64,000 nt of DNA. Source: Candidatus Nitrosopumilus sp. GTDB taxonomy: Archaea; Thermoproteota; Nitrososphaeria; Nitrososphaerales; Nitrosopumilaceae. The position numbers and the translations under genes were made by a program. Within the stretch, counting starts at the first letter, position 1; each line of letters begins with the position of its first letter. The stretch spans positions 1 to 64,000 of the forward strand of contig JAJCXK010000071.1 of assembly GCA_029263475.1 (NCBI GenBank), in the 5' to 3' direction. Under the pieces are notes generated by a model. It saw nothing but the letters and a program-made list of their open reading frames with translations. It was not told the origin of the DNA and did no database searches. Below, piece by piece: positions 36,698 to 45,527 of this stretch.

Positions 36698-36931
36698 ATG
36701 CCTGAAATTTCCAATGAGGATCGTGAAAGGGTGAGATTACTGCAGCTTGTTACAAGTTCTAAGAATGAATTTAAGAAATTGTCTTTGCAGCAACTAAGTA
36801 GATTGCAGGAATTGATTGAAAAAAAAGATTACAGTCATGATAATAAAGCACATAAATCTAAAATGAAACTACTTAAAAAAATAAATGTTAGAATCTATGA
36901 ATTAACTGAAGGGCGTGGTATTTGGGACTAA
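36698..36931 (+). CDS. Small charged helical protein
   Basis: A 77-residue protein of high Lys/Glu content, predicted helical (LQQLSRLQELIEKKDY, KLLKKINVRIYELTEG). No motif is recognised. It lies 42 bp before the DUF255 gene. Confidence 0.6.
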   Translation: MPEISNEDRERVRLLQLVTSSKNEFKKLSLQQLSRLQELIEKKDYSHDNKAHKSKMKLLKKINVRIYELTEGRGIWD

Positions 36932-36973
36932 TTCCCTAACTAGGTACAAATATTCAAATGAATTTGATTAATC

Positions 36974-39001
36974 GTGGATAAAAACAGCCTCATCAACGAA
37001 AGCAGTCCCTACCTACTTCAGCATGCAGATAATCCTGTTGATTGGTATGGATGGAATGATGAAGCACTAAAAAAAGCAAAAGATGAAAACAAGCCCATTT
37101 TCCTGAGTATCGGATACAGCGCATGCCATTGGTGTCATGTAATGGCTCACGAATCCTTTGAAAATGAAGATGTTGCTGAATTCATGAATGATAATTTTAT
37201 TAACATAAAAGTCGATCGTGAAGAACGACCTGACATCGATGACATTTATCAAAAAGTTTGTCAGATAGCAACGGGTCAAGGCGGTTGGCCGTTGAGCCTT
37301 TTTCTTACACCTGATCAAAAGCCATTCTATGTGGGAACATACTTTCCTGTTTTAGATTCACATGGACGTCCAGGTTTTGGAAGTATTTGCAGACAATTGT
37401 CGCAAGCATGGAAAGAAAAACCAAAAGACATTGAAAAATCTGCCGAGAAATTCCTGGATGCGCTAAATAAACCTGAGACTGTTTCGGTTACATCAAAATT
37501 GGAGCAAACAATTCTTGATGAGGCTGCCATGAATTTGTTTCAACTTGGTGACCCTACATACGGTGGATTTGGCTCTGCCCCAAAATTCCCTAATGCTGCA
37601 AACATTTCATTTCTATTCAGATATGCCAAGCTATCGGGATTAGGAAAATTCAATGAATTTGCACTCAAAACTCTTAAAAAAATGGCCAAGGGTGGCATAT
37701 TTGATCAAATTGGAGGTGGTTTTTCTAGATATTCTACAGATGCCCGATGGCTGGTTCCTCATTTTGAAAAAATGCTTTACGACAATGCTTTGATTCCCGT
37801 TAACTATGCTGAGGCTTATCAAATCACGCAAGATCCTTTCTACCTTGACGTAATGCAAAAAACACTTGACTTTGTATTGCGTGAAATGACTTTGCCAGGT
37901 GGAGGGTTTTATTCTGCATATGATGCAGACTCTGAGGGTGTTGAGGGAAAATTCTACGTGTGGAAGAAAAGTGAAATCAAAGAAATTCTTGGCGGCGACG
38001 CTGATCTTTTCTGTCTTTATTATGATGTCACTGATGGCGGGAATTGGGAGGGACATAACATCTTGTGTAATAACCTTGATGCCTCTGCGGTGGCTTTTAA
38101 TTTTGGAATTACTGAAGAAGAGGTGCATGGAATTTTAAAATCATGTTCTGAAAAATTGCTAAAAGTTCGTTCCAAGAGGGTTCCTCCTGGTTTGGATGAC
38201 AAAGTATTGGTTTCCTGGAATTCTCTGATGATAACGGCATTTGCAAAAGGGTATCGGGTAACAAATGATGTACGATATCTTGATGCCGCAAAGAACTGTG
38301 TTTCTTTTATCGAAAAGAATCTTTTTGTAGATGGTAAATTGCTTCGAACTTATAAAAATGGAATTGCAAAAATTGGCGGGTATCTTGAAGATTATTCTTA
38401 TTTTGTCAATGCGTTACTTGATGTCTTTGAAATTGAACCTGATCCAAAATATCTTGAACTGTCACTGAGGTTGGGACGTCATCTGGTTGATCATTTCTGG
38501 GATTCTGATAACGATGGCTTCTTTATGACATCTGATGAGCATGAAAAATTGATTATTCGTCCAAAGAGTAACTATGATTTGTCTTTACCTTCTGGAAATT
38601 CTGTTTCATCTTTTGTCATGCTAAGGCTGTACCACTTATCCCGAGAACAGATTTTTCTTGAAATCGCCACTAAAATCATGGAATCTCAAGCACAAACCGC
38701 AGCTGAAAATCCGTTTGGATTTGGTTATCTGTTGAATACCATTTCCATGTACGCGCAAAAACCCGTGGAAATCACTATTGTCAATACTGAAAATTCATCA
38801 ATCTGCAACTCTTTACTTTTGGACTATCTGCCAAACTCAATCCTGATTACTGTCCGTAACGCTTCTCAGTTAGATGGCCTTTCGCAATATCCTTTCTTTG
38901 CTGGAAAGCTTTTCGAAGATCATACATCTGTTTTTGTTTGCAAGAATTTTACATGTTCATTACCTTTGCACACTCTTGATGAGATAAAATCGACTCTTTA
39001 G
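36974..39001 (+). CDS. DUF255/YyaL (SSP411) thioredoxin-domain protein
   Basis: A 675-residue protein. The N-terminus has NPVDWYGW and [12 protein letters not shown], a thioredoxin-like domain with CxxC, then RPDIDDIYQ. The remainder is an alpha/alpha toroid similar to N-acylglucosamine epimerase and glycosidase folds. The family is widespread in archaea and its function is not established. The start is GTG. It overlaps the convergent gene stop by 4 bp. Confidence 0.92.
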   Translation: MDKNSLINESSPYLLQHADNPVDWYGWNDEALKKAKDENKPIFLSIGYSACHWCHVMAHESFENEDVAEFMNDNFINIKVDREERPDIDDIYQKVCQIATGQGGWPLSLFLTPDQKPFYVGTYFPVLDSHGRPGFGSICRQLSQAWKEKPKDIEKSAEKFLDALNKPETVSVTSKLEQTILDEAAMNLFQLGDPTYGGFGSAPKFPNAANISFLFRYAKLSGLGKFNEFALKTLKKMAKGGIFDQIGGGFSRYSTDARWLVPHFEKMLYDNALIPVNYAEAYQITQDPFYLDVMQKTLDFVLREMTLPGGGFYSAYDADSEGVEGKFYVWKKSEIKEILGGDADLFCLYYDVTDGGNWEGHNILCNNLDASAVAFNFGITEEEVHGILKSCSEKLLKVRSKRVPPGLDDKVLVSWNSLMITAFAKGYRVTNDVRYLDAAKNCVSFIEKNLFVDGKLLRTYKNGIAKIGGYLEDYSYFVNALLDVFEIEPDPKYLELSLRLGRHLVDHFWDSDNDGFFMTSDEHEKLIIRPKSNYDLSLPSGNSVSSFVMLRLYHLSREQIFLEIATKIMESQAQTAAENPFGFGYLLNTISMYAQKPVEITIVNTENSSICNSLLLDYLPNSILITVRNASQLDGLSQYPFFAGKLFEDHTSVFVCKNFTCSLPLHTLDEIKSTL

Positions 39002-39318
39002 ATTTTTTTTAAATCTACTGCAACTATGTTTCCCACCTGCGGTCTTCCCATGCTGTCGTATCTTGATTTTGGCATTGCCATCGTCATCTGTGTTTGTTGA
39101 TATGATTTGATGTTGACGGTAGGCTGTGCCTGTAAAATTGCTTCTAATAATGGCATTACCTGCTCCTTTGTTTCTGCGTCTAGTTTGTTTGAAACATTTT
39201 CAATAATCATTTGTTTTTGTGAAACTGGTTCAGTTGAAACATTCTCAATCAGTGTCAGCTGTACCATCTGACCGTTATCCACCACCTGTGTGATTTTAAA
39301 CTCATTTGCATCTGACAT
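38998..39318 (-). CDS. Conserved-looking protein, unknown
   Basis: A 106-residue soluble protein, Gln- and Met-rich ([12 protein letters not shown]), with a beta-alpha-beta feel and ending VAVDLKKI. I recognise no family. It overlaps the DUF255 stop by 4 bp on the opposite strand. Confidence 0.55.
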   Translation of the reverse strand: MSDANEFKITQVVDNGQMVQLTLIENVSTEPVSQKQMIIENVSNKLDAETKEQVMPLLEAILQAQPTVNIKSYQQTQMTMAMPKSRYDSMGRPQVGNIVAVDLKKI

Positions 39319-39349
39319 GATGATTACATATCTTTTTGATGATTTATCT

Positions 39350-39442
39350 TTAACGAATAGAAAAATACAGTGACACCACGGCAGTCACCATTGCTGCCAT
39401 TACTCCTAACACAAAGATGATTTTACTGCCATCCACCTTCAT
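39350..39442 (-). CDS. Putative 30-residue single-pass membrane microprotein
   Basis: An ATG frame of 30 codons: MKVDGSK, one helix of about 20 residues (IIFVLGVMAAMVTAVVSLYF) and a terminal Arg. The shape parallels the frame at 2836-2916. It sits between two genes, 31 bp upstream of the 38998 gene on the same strand. Confidence 0.45.
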   Translation of the reverse strand: MKVDGSKIIFVLGVMAAMVTAVVSLYFSIR

Positions 39443-39591
39443 AAAATCAATTTATTCTAGTTGGAATTAAACTATCTGATTTTTTTCCAAAACTGTTTGT
39501 GGCTAATCTTTGATGCATAATCCTGAGCATCATCGCTCTCAATTGTGTAAAATTCCCGTTGTTGCATTTAAACTGGAGTTGGCATGTTCGA

Positions 39592-39966
39592 TTAAGTTGA
39601 AACGATGCCTGATTTACCCTCATCTAAATTGGCATTGTTTTTCTGGATATGTTTCTTTTTTTGTTCTTCTTCGATGGGTTCTTGTCTTGGTGGGTTTAGT
39701 ATTGATTTCTTGATTAATGCTGCACGTTGTTTTATTATGTTGTTGAATTCTCCCATGTCTTCCAAACTTGGTGTCTGTTGTTGATTCTGATATGCCTGCA
39801 AAAACCCTGAATACACACAACCTGTAATGATACCAAATGCCGTATCTGGAATTGATTCTACTTCCGGAACAAAATTTTCTGCTATTTGTTTGTATGATTC
39901 AGATTCACTAATGTAATAGTCTACTAAGCTGTCTATGAAATCCAGATTGTCCTTGGAAATTGCCAT
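39592..39966 (-). CDS. Helical protein, unknown
   Basis: A 124-residue protein with an N-terminal helical part (DNLDFIDSLVDYYISESESY), a Gly-containing middle hydrophobic helix and a charged tail of Glu/Lys/Gln. No motif or signal peptide. Confidence 0.6.
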   Translation of the reverse strand: MAISKDNLDFIDSLVDYYISESESYKQIAENFVPEVESIPDTAFGIITGCVYSGFLQAYQNQQQTPSLEDMGEFNNIIKQRAALIKKSILNPPRQEPIEEEQKKKHIQKNNANLDEGKSGIVST

Positions 39967-40038
39967 GCCTTTTCTTAATTTTTTAGTTTATTTAATTGTC
40001 TTTGATAATTATTTATTTGCTGATGATTTGTTTTGTAA

Positions 40039-40497
40039 GTGTTGTGGAAATTAGAATCCGATGAGGATTTTTTTAGAATTTATGATTCTAAAAAATTTGT
40101 TGCGGGATATTTTGATCCTGATTACGGTGATATTTTTCCTAAATCCAATTCTGAAGAGATTATTTCATCCATGCTAAAAAACCGTGATAAAATTTCAGGT
40201 GGCATAATCATGGTTCCTTTTGTAAAATTTGGTTTGTTTGATTCTGATTTGAATACCTCTCTGACTAAGGTTGAAGAACAGGTTTCTCAAGTAAATGAAC
40301 GCTTACAGATGTGGAAAAATTTTCTGTCTGAAACCCATCGTCAATCACATTCAATTAGGATTTCTCATACTGATCAGGACATGTTAACAATATCATTCCA
40401 AATCCGTTTCTCAAAGCCTACACCTCTTGATAAAACGTCATTATCTGAAGAAATAACTCCTACTTTGGATATATTACAAAAAATTGGTTTGTTATAG
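40039..40497 (+). CDS. Protein of unknown function (152 aa)
   Basis: A soluble alpha/beta protein with a GTG start and no recognisable motif. An AT-rich element (ATTATTTAT, about 40008-40017) lies about 26 bp upstream. Asp- and Phe-rich N-terminus (DYGDIFPKSN), then a helix (EEQVSQVNERLQMWKNFL). Confidence 0.6.
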   Translation: MLWKLESDEDFFRIYDSKKFVAGYFDPDYGDIFPKSNSEEIISSMLKNRDKISGGIIMVPFVKFGLFDSDLNTSLTKVEEQVSQVNERLQMWKNFLSETHRQSHSIRISHTDQDMLTISFQIRFSKPTPLDKTSLSEEITPTLDILQKIGLL

Positions 40498-40513
40498 TAG
40501 TTTATTTTTCTTC

Positions 40514-41203
40514 TCAAGGGAGATGGTCCTTTTTCCATTTTTCTGCATCATTGGTACAGTTGAACCATTCCACTTCTATTTCTTGTGAATCAAATTCATT
40601 CATTTCATTTTTAAATTCTAGATCACATTGGTTATTCATATTATCAAAGATTTGAATTACTTTTTGCTTGACTCCATTTTGTGGGGCTGAGAATTTCCCT
40701 GCTTCGTCATAATTTTTTATTCCTTTTTTGGCTGATTGAAATTCAGCTAATCCTAGATTTTCATATTCATATGCTTCTTGGATTTGAGTATCTGATCTTA
40801 TTTTAGCTGATTCATCACCTGTCATAATCCATTTGATGAATTCCACATCACTTTCTAGCTGAGTTTGAGATGAAATCTTGAATAATTCTACTGAACTTTC
40901 GAATAATTCTGGAGTTTCCAATGAATCATATCTGTAAATCACTTGCTCAAATTTGTTCAAATGGTCTTCATAGTGCATCAATAACTCTTCCTTGGATATG
41001 TCTCCCTCGTCCCATTTGGTTTTTTCAGAATAAAATTTCACTTGCAATTCTGCTACATCTTGCTGAATTTGTGCTAACTCATTCCCGAATTGAAATCCTT
41101 TCTGCTTAGTTTGATCTGCCGAATAATTGTATACTATGATTGATCCGATGATGAGAATTGCTACTACTGCGATTACAATGTTCTGAATTTTATTTTTCTT
41201 CAA
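40514..41203 (-). CDS. Membrane-anchored extracellular protein
   Basis: A 229-residue protein with one N-terminal helix (residues 8-25) and a long helical domain outside the cell with several Glu/Asp-rich repeats. Two Cys at the C-terminus (NNQCDLEF and WFNCTND) may pair. Its start overlaps the 41200 gene stop by 4 bp, so they form an operon. Confidence 0.6.
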   Translation of the reverse strand: MKKNKIQNIVIAVVAILIIGSIIVYNYSADQTKQKGFQFGNELAQIQQDVAELQVKFYSEKTKWDEGDISKEELLMHYEDHLNKFEQVIYRYDSLETPELFESSVELFKISSQTQLESDVEFIKWIMTGDESAKIRSDTQIQEAYEYENLGLAEFQSAKKGIKNYDEAGKFSAPQNGVKQKVIQIFDNMNNQCDLEFKNEMNEFDSQEIEVEWFNCTNDAEKWKKDHLP

Positions 41204-41490
41204 AGGTAATCTATGTAATTTCCATTTTCGTCTAATTTTAATTCAATTTTAAATTCTGTACCGCTGATAAATGAATCATTGCGAGTGGTTCTTACCCTTC
41301 CTATTACTAGCTCATATGGCCAAATTTCTACGACTATCGCTCCAACTGTGGCTGTTGGCGTTTCCGTAATCGTCATGTCTTCTTTTTTAACCCCGTGTTT
41401 TTCTAGCATGTAAATCGCATGATCTAGTAATGGTTCTGGATTGTTATAGTTCAGTACCCAGACAGTTCCTTCATAGTCAATCTTTTGCAA
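41200..41490 (-). CDS. Small alpha/beta protein, unknown
   Basis: A 96-residue soluble protein with strand-helix pattern (GTVWVLNY, PLLDHAIYMLEKHG, GAIVVEIWPYELVIGRV). It is probably translated with the downstream membrane-anchored protein through the 4-bp overlap. No family recognised. Confidence 0.6.
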   Translation of the reverse strand: MQKIDYEGTVWVLNYNNPEPLLDHAIYMLEKHGVKKEDMTITETPTATVGAIVVEIWPYELVIGRVRTTRNDSFISGTEFKIELKLDENGNYIDYL

Positions 41491-41522
41491 TTTGAAAAAT
41501 CCTAATTTTACTCATATAACAA

Positions 41523-41756
41523 TTATTCGGGAACTATTACATTCAGTGTCATTGTACTTACTACTCTGGATAGTTTTCTAACTGTCGCAATCACTTTTTC
41601 AAATCCCTCCTGTCCTTCTGTTTGAATTTCTGCAATCACATCATATGCCCCAAAAGTTAGATATGCGTTGTTGATATCTTGCATTCGTTTAAGCTCCTCT
41701 AGAATATATTCTTCAGACCCTAAATCACAATTTAATAAAATGAATCCCTTATGCAT
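41523..41756 (-). CDS. Stand-alone Lrp/AsnC ligand-binding (RAM) domain
   Basis: A 77-residue protein that is only the RAM half of Lrp/AsnC regulators: GFILLNCDLGSEEYILEELK, NAYLTFGAYDVIAEI and VVSTMTLNVIV. It has no DNA-binding domain. It may sense small ligands or pair with a full regulator. It lies about 30 bp from the next gene on this strand. Confidence 0.85.
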   Translation of the reverse strand: MHKGFILLNCDLGSEEYILEELKRMQDINNAYLTFGAYDVIAEIQTEGQEGFEKVIATVRKLSRVVSTMTLNVIVPE

Positions 41757-41807
41757 CTTTTTACCTTGGAATAATTTATGAAGTTCTGCTCTTTAAGTTT
41801 TCCAGTT

Positions 41808-43112
41808 TTACCATCTGCTACGTCCGCCGTAGCTGTTTCGATTATCTTTATCGTCTGTTCTTTTCCTGCTTCCGCCTCTGTCATCTCTGGATCTTCCATA
41901 TCCTCCTGAACGGCCCCCTCCTCTAGAATAGCCTGATCTTGATTGTCCGCCGTATCTTCTGGAAGATGTTTGTCTCTTTAGTGGATCTGGAATCGAAATT
42001 TGAATTCCCATTTCTTGGTTTAGATCTTTGATTGGAACCTTGATTTGACGTTTGATTAGATTCCAGTCTCCAACTGACGAGTATGATACAAATGTCACTG
42101 CTTTGCCTTCTGCACCTGCCCTTGCGGTTCTGCCAATTCTGTGAAAGTAAACCATCTCAACATTTGGAACGTCATAGTTGACTACTAATTCCACCCTTGG
42201 AACATCTATACCTCTTGATGCTATGTCTGTTGCAACTAGGATGTCTGCCTTTCCATTTCTAAATTTAGCCATTGACTGTTCTCTTCTGTGCTGTGACATG
42301 TCGCCCTCTATTGCGACTGCATCATATTTTTCTTGATGAAGGAATTTTTGAACATCTCTGGTTCTATATTTTGTAGAACAAAATACTATGCATTGACCTT
42401 TTACTGGCTTGAGAAAATCTAATAGATATTTGAATTTGTCCCTGTCTTTGATCACTAGAAATGATTGATCAATGCCCTCTCCACTAAGATCATCTGCATC
42501 CAATAGGAATTGTTTTGGATTGTTTAGATAGTCTTCAGATAGTCTTAGAATTTGGGTTGGCATGGTTGCAGAAAATAATGACATGACTCTGTTTTCTGGT
42601 GCCAAATCTAAGATAAATTGGATGTCATCTATGAATCCCATGTCTAACATTGTATCTGCCTCATCCAAAACAATGTGGCTGATGTCTCTGAGTTCTATTG
42701 AACCTCTTTTGAGATGATCGATTAATCTGCCTGGTGTTGCTACAAGAATTTCAACTCCTCTGTGCAGTGTATCGAGCTGAATTCCCATTCCCTGACCGCC
42801 GTAAATTGTCGCTACTTTGAGTCCTGTATATTTTCCAAATTTTTTGATTTCATCTGCAATTTGCATCGCAAGCTCTCTTGTAGGTGCCATGACCAATCCC
42901 TGAATTCCCTTTTTTGGCTGAATTTCTTGCAACATTGATAATGCAAATGCTGCAGTTTTTCCTGAACCTGTATGAGCTTGTCCTACAACATCTCTTCCTG
43001 AAAGTAATACTGGAATGGCTGCCTCTTGAATTGGAAATGCCTCTTCAAAACCTTGTTCTGTAATTCCTTTCAGCACATCGTCGCTTAATCCTAAATCTTG
43101 AAATTTTGTCAT
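41808..43112 (-). CDS. DEAD-box RNA helicase with RGG tail
   Basis: A 434-residue DEAD-box helicase. Motif I is AHTGSGKT, Ia PTRELA, II DEAD, III SAT and VI HRIGRTAR, all visible. The Q motif (LGLSDDVLKGITEQGF...PIQEAAIP) is at the start. The C-terminus is Gly/Arg/Ser-rich (RRYGGQSRSG) and likely binds RNA. The start MTKFQDLGL at 43112 is preferred over TTG 43133. It resembles cold-shock helicases. Confidence 0.93.
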   Translation of the reverse strand: MTKFQDLGLSDDVLKGITEQGFEEAFPIQEAAIPVLLSGRDVVGQAHTGSGKTAAFALSMLQEIQPKKGIQGLVMAPTRELAMQIADEIKKFGKYTGLKVATIYGGQGMGIQLDTLHRGVEILVATPGRLIDHLKRGSIELRDISHIVLDEADTMLDMGFIDDIQFILDLAPENRVMSLFSATMPTQILRLSEDYLNNPKQFLLDADDLSGEGIDQSFLVIKDRDKFKYLLDFLKPVKGQCIVFCSTKYRTRDVQKFLHQEKYDAVAIEGDMSQHRREQSMAKFRNGKADILVATDIASRGIDVPRVELVVNYDVPNVEMVYFHRIGRTARAGAEGKAVTFVSYSSVGDWNLIKRQIKVPIKDLNQEMGIQISIPDPLKRQTSSRRYGGQSRSGYSRGGGRSGGYGRSRDDRGGSRKRTDDKDNRNSYGGRSRW

Positions 43113-43213
43113 TTTGTTTTTTCTCTTTAGCAATAACGAAAAAGCTTATTGCCCACTCGTTATTATTCTGATGCTTAGCATTGATTTTGGTCTAATAAAC
43201 GCTTGTTATTTTT

Positions 43214-44023
43214 CTATGTGTCTAGCTGAATATCTATCACTTTCTTAAAACTTTCAAATGGCTGGGCTCCTTTTAGCTCCACATAACCTATTTCATCATT
43301 CCCTACAAAGAATCCTGGGGTTCCAGAAACTCCGTATTCCCTTCCTTCGTTAAGATCATTTTTAATTTCTTCTATGTATTTTCCACTTGTAAGACATGTA
43401 TCAAACACCCCTTGTTGCAATTGCATGTCTGAAGCATATTTGCTAAACAAAGATATTGCATCTGCAGTTGCTAGTTTGTTCCATTCATTTTGTTTTTCAA
43501 ACAACATGTCATGCATTTCTCTGAACTTACTTTGCTCATTTGCGCATTCTGCTGCCACTGATGCTGGTAGTGCGTTTGGATGGATGCTTTGAATTGGGAA
43601 GTCTCTGAAAATCAGTTTTACTTTGCCCTGATCAATGTATTCCTCAAAAATTAATGGGAGTGTTTGAGTGTGGAATCTGGCACAAAATGGGCACTGAAAA
43701 TCTGAAAATTCAATTATTGTAATTGGTGCGTTTGGATTTCCCATGATTGGATCATCGTCTGCTGAAATTTTTATTGGTGCTACTGCCGCCTGTTTTGTAG
43801 GTAATTGATTCTGCAATAGTTTTAGTTCCATCTTGGCCAATGCCTCGTCCAAGTCTTTTTCAGTAATTTGATCCGAATTTAATTCTGACACATATGATCC
43901 TGATAGGAATGCTGCAATTCCTACTGCTATGATCAATCCCACAATCACGCTGTTAAACGTTGATTTTTTAACTGATATATTTTCACTATGTTTTTCATTA
44001 TCTCTGAATTCATCAAAACTCAT
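43214..44023 (-). CDS. DsbA-family thiol oxidoreductase, membrane-anchored
   Basis: A 269-residue protein with an N-terminal helix (about residues 25-43), a linker and a DsbA/thioredoxin domain. It has FSDFQCPFCARFH (CPFC active site) and the cis-Pro loop SGTPGFFVG. It catalyses disulfide formation or exchange outside the membrane and suits an organism with many secreted Cys-containing copper proteins. Confidence 0.9.
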   Translation of the reverse strand: MSFDEFRDNEKHSENISVKKSTFNSVIVGLIIAVGIAAFLSGSYVSELNSDQITEKDLDEALAKMELKLLQNQLPTKQAAVAPIKISADDDPIMGNPNAPITIIEFSDFQCPFCARFHTQTLPLIFEEYIDQGKVKLIFRDFPIQSIHPNALPASVAAECANEQSKFREMHDMLFEKQNEWNKLATADAISLFSKYASDMQLQQGVFDTCLTSGKYIEEIKNDLNEGREYGVSGTPGFFVGNDEIGYVELKGAQPFESFKKVIDIQLDT

Positions 44024-44254
44024 TGGGTTGATTCATAGTTTAGCATACTTATTCGTATTGCCAATTTAGGATACGTTTTTCCTCATCTAATTTCTTGTAG
44101 TTGTAATGTCTTATAATGACAAAATTCAGATTATTTGATTTGATGTAAACCCAATGTTAAATGAAATTTGATTTAATTTGTTGATGAAGTGTAAATCCTA
44201 GCTTAATCATTTGTCAAAGCAAGTTAATTAATTTCCTATTTTGCCAGAGTCTTC
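44024..44254. other. Intergenic region before the C2H2 microprotein
   Basis: About 230 bases, AT-rich, with no coding frame that I can support. It should hold the promoters for the flanking genes. Confidence 0.45.
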
Positions 44255-44395
44255 ATGAAAAGTCATTGCATGGAGTGCTCTTTTTCTACAGAGGAGCCTG
44301 GAGAATTATACGTTCATTTCATGAACGTACACACCAAAATCATAGTAAAGTCCAAAAGGAATCCTATGTACTCGTTGGACAGCTTTGCTGGATGA
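44255..44395 (+). CDS. C2H2 zinc-finger microprotein (46 aa)
   Basis: A 46-residue ATG frame. The N-terminus has C-x2-C-x12-H-x4-H (HCMECSFS...LYVHFMNVH), the exact spacing of a classical C2H2 finger, followed by a basic tail (KIIVKSKRNP). A second C2H2 microprotein is at 63253-63378. It probably binds nucleic acid or protein. A longer overlapping frame (44266-44466) is a shadow. Confidence 0.6.
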   Translation: MKSHCMECSFSTEEPGELYVHFMNVHTKIIVKSKRNPMYSLDSFAG

Positions 44396-44466
44396 TTTTC
44401 TTATTTCTGAAACATTGTGAACGTGTTTCGCAGTTCTATCGTGTGGATCATGAGTATAAAAAATGA

Positions 44467-44540
44467 AGCCAATGACGGGATCTGAACCCGTGACCTATTG
44501 ATTACAAATCAATTGCTCTACCAGGCTGAGCTACATTGGC
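44467..44540 (-). tRNA. tRNA-Thr (anticodon UGU)
   Basis: On the minus strand GCCAATG pairs over 7 bp with CATTGGC to form the acceptor stem. The D-arm (AGCTCAGCCTGGTAGAGC), the anticodon stem ATTGA/TCAAT with loop TTTGTAA (anticodon TGT) and the T-arm (ACGGGTTCAGATCCCGT) are all present. The discriminator base is T, as expected for archaeal tRNA-Thr. No intron; the CCA is not encoded. Confidence 0.97.
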
Positions 44541-44663
44541 ACGAAATAAAATGAATTTTTTGAAGGTTTAAAGTGTTACCTGTGATTTGTTTGAAAATTA
44601 CTTTCTTTTGATATTGTCCAATTCACCGTCAGTTTATAATAAAACCTCATTTCCATACTTGTC

Positions 44664-44891
44664 ATGAGATACATCAATCCAATTAGAGTTAAGGTTTTGA
44701 TGATGATGTTTTATGCTACTGGGATAATGGGTTTGATAATAGGATTAGTTATTGCTCCTCCTTCTATGACGATAATGATCACTTTCATGAGTCTTGTCAA
44801 CATTGGATTGGGGGCATTTTTCACATTCCTATTTCTGACACAGATTCAGAAAGAGCCTGATAAACGAAAGAAAAAAAGAAAGTCTGGTTAG
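44664..44891 (+). CDS. Small two-helix membrane protein
   Basis: A 75-residue protein with two helices (residues 9-32 and 36-59) and a very basic tail (KRKKKRKSG). Unrecognised. It lies 85 bp before the arginine decarboxylase gene. Confidence 0.6.
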   Translation: MRYINPIRVKVLMMMFYATGIMGLIIGLVIAPPSMTIMITFMSLVNIGLGAFFTFLFLTQIQKEPDKRKKKRKSG

Positions 44892-44942
44892 AATGTCTGT
44901 TGATGGTTTTAAAAAAATTAAAAGATTAATTTTTATTTAAAG

Positions 44943-44950
44943 TATAAATA
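44943..44950 (+). promoter_or_regulatory. TATA box (TATAAATA)
   Basis: A consensus-like element ending about 26 bp upstream of ATG 44976, suggesting a short or absent leader on the decarboxylase mRNA. Confidence 0.6.
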
Positions 44951-44975
44951 ATAATTCTCTTCCTTCAATTCAGAA

Positions 44976-45527
44976 ATGCTTGACTTGATTGCAAAGAACT
45001 TGTTTCTTACAAAAGGTAAGGGTGTTCATGAGGATAGGTTGACCAGTTTTGAATACGCGTTAAGGGATGCAGGTATTGCCGGAACCAATCTGGTTTTAAT
45101 TTCAAGCATTTTCCCACCTCAGGCAAAACTCATTTCCAGAAAGGAAGGGCTAAAAAAAATCAAACCCGGACAAATTCTGTTTACAATTTATTCCAAAAAT
45201 CAAACAAATGAACCCCATAGGGTGTGCTCAGCATCTGTAGGTCTTGCTCAACCTAAAGACAAGTCCAGATATGGATATCTTTCTGAATACGAATCTTTCG
45301 GTCAAAATGAAGGTCAAGCTGGTGATTATGCTGAAGACATTGCAGCACAAATGCTGGCATCCTCATTGGGGATTGCTTTTGATGCTGATAAAGCCTGGAA
45401 TGAAAAAAGACAGCAGTGGATGATTTCCGGAGAAATCTACAATACTCATAACATAACTCAATCCACGAAAGGTGACAAAGATGGAAAATGGACGACTGTT
45501 TTTGCCGCAGCTGTACTTTTGCTTTAA
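44976..45527 (+). CDS. pdaD: Pyruvoyl-dependent arginine decarboxylase
   Basis: A 183-residue PvlArgDC. Motifs are GTNLVLISSIFPPQAKLI, GQILFTIYSKNQTNEPHR and the Ser-rich self-cleavage region VCSASVGLAQP. The proenzyme cuts itself to make a pyruvoyl cofactor and then converts arginine to agmatine for polyamine synthesis. It abuts the convergent membrane protein gene. Confidence 0.88.
   Translation: MLDLIAKNLFLTKGKGVHEDRLTSFEYALRDAGIAGTNLVLISSIFPPQAKLISRKEGLKKIKPGQILFTIYSKNQTNEPHRVCSASVGLAQPKDKSRYGYLSEYESFGQNEGQAGDYAEDIAAQMLASSLGIAFDADKAWNEKRQQWMISGEIYNTHNITQSTKGDKDGKWTTVFAAAVLLL

Noticed and set aside
44266-44466. 66-codon plus-strand frame
   Set aside because: Overlaps the C2H2 microprotein in another frame, has no ordered motif and runs up against the tRNA.
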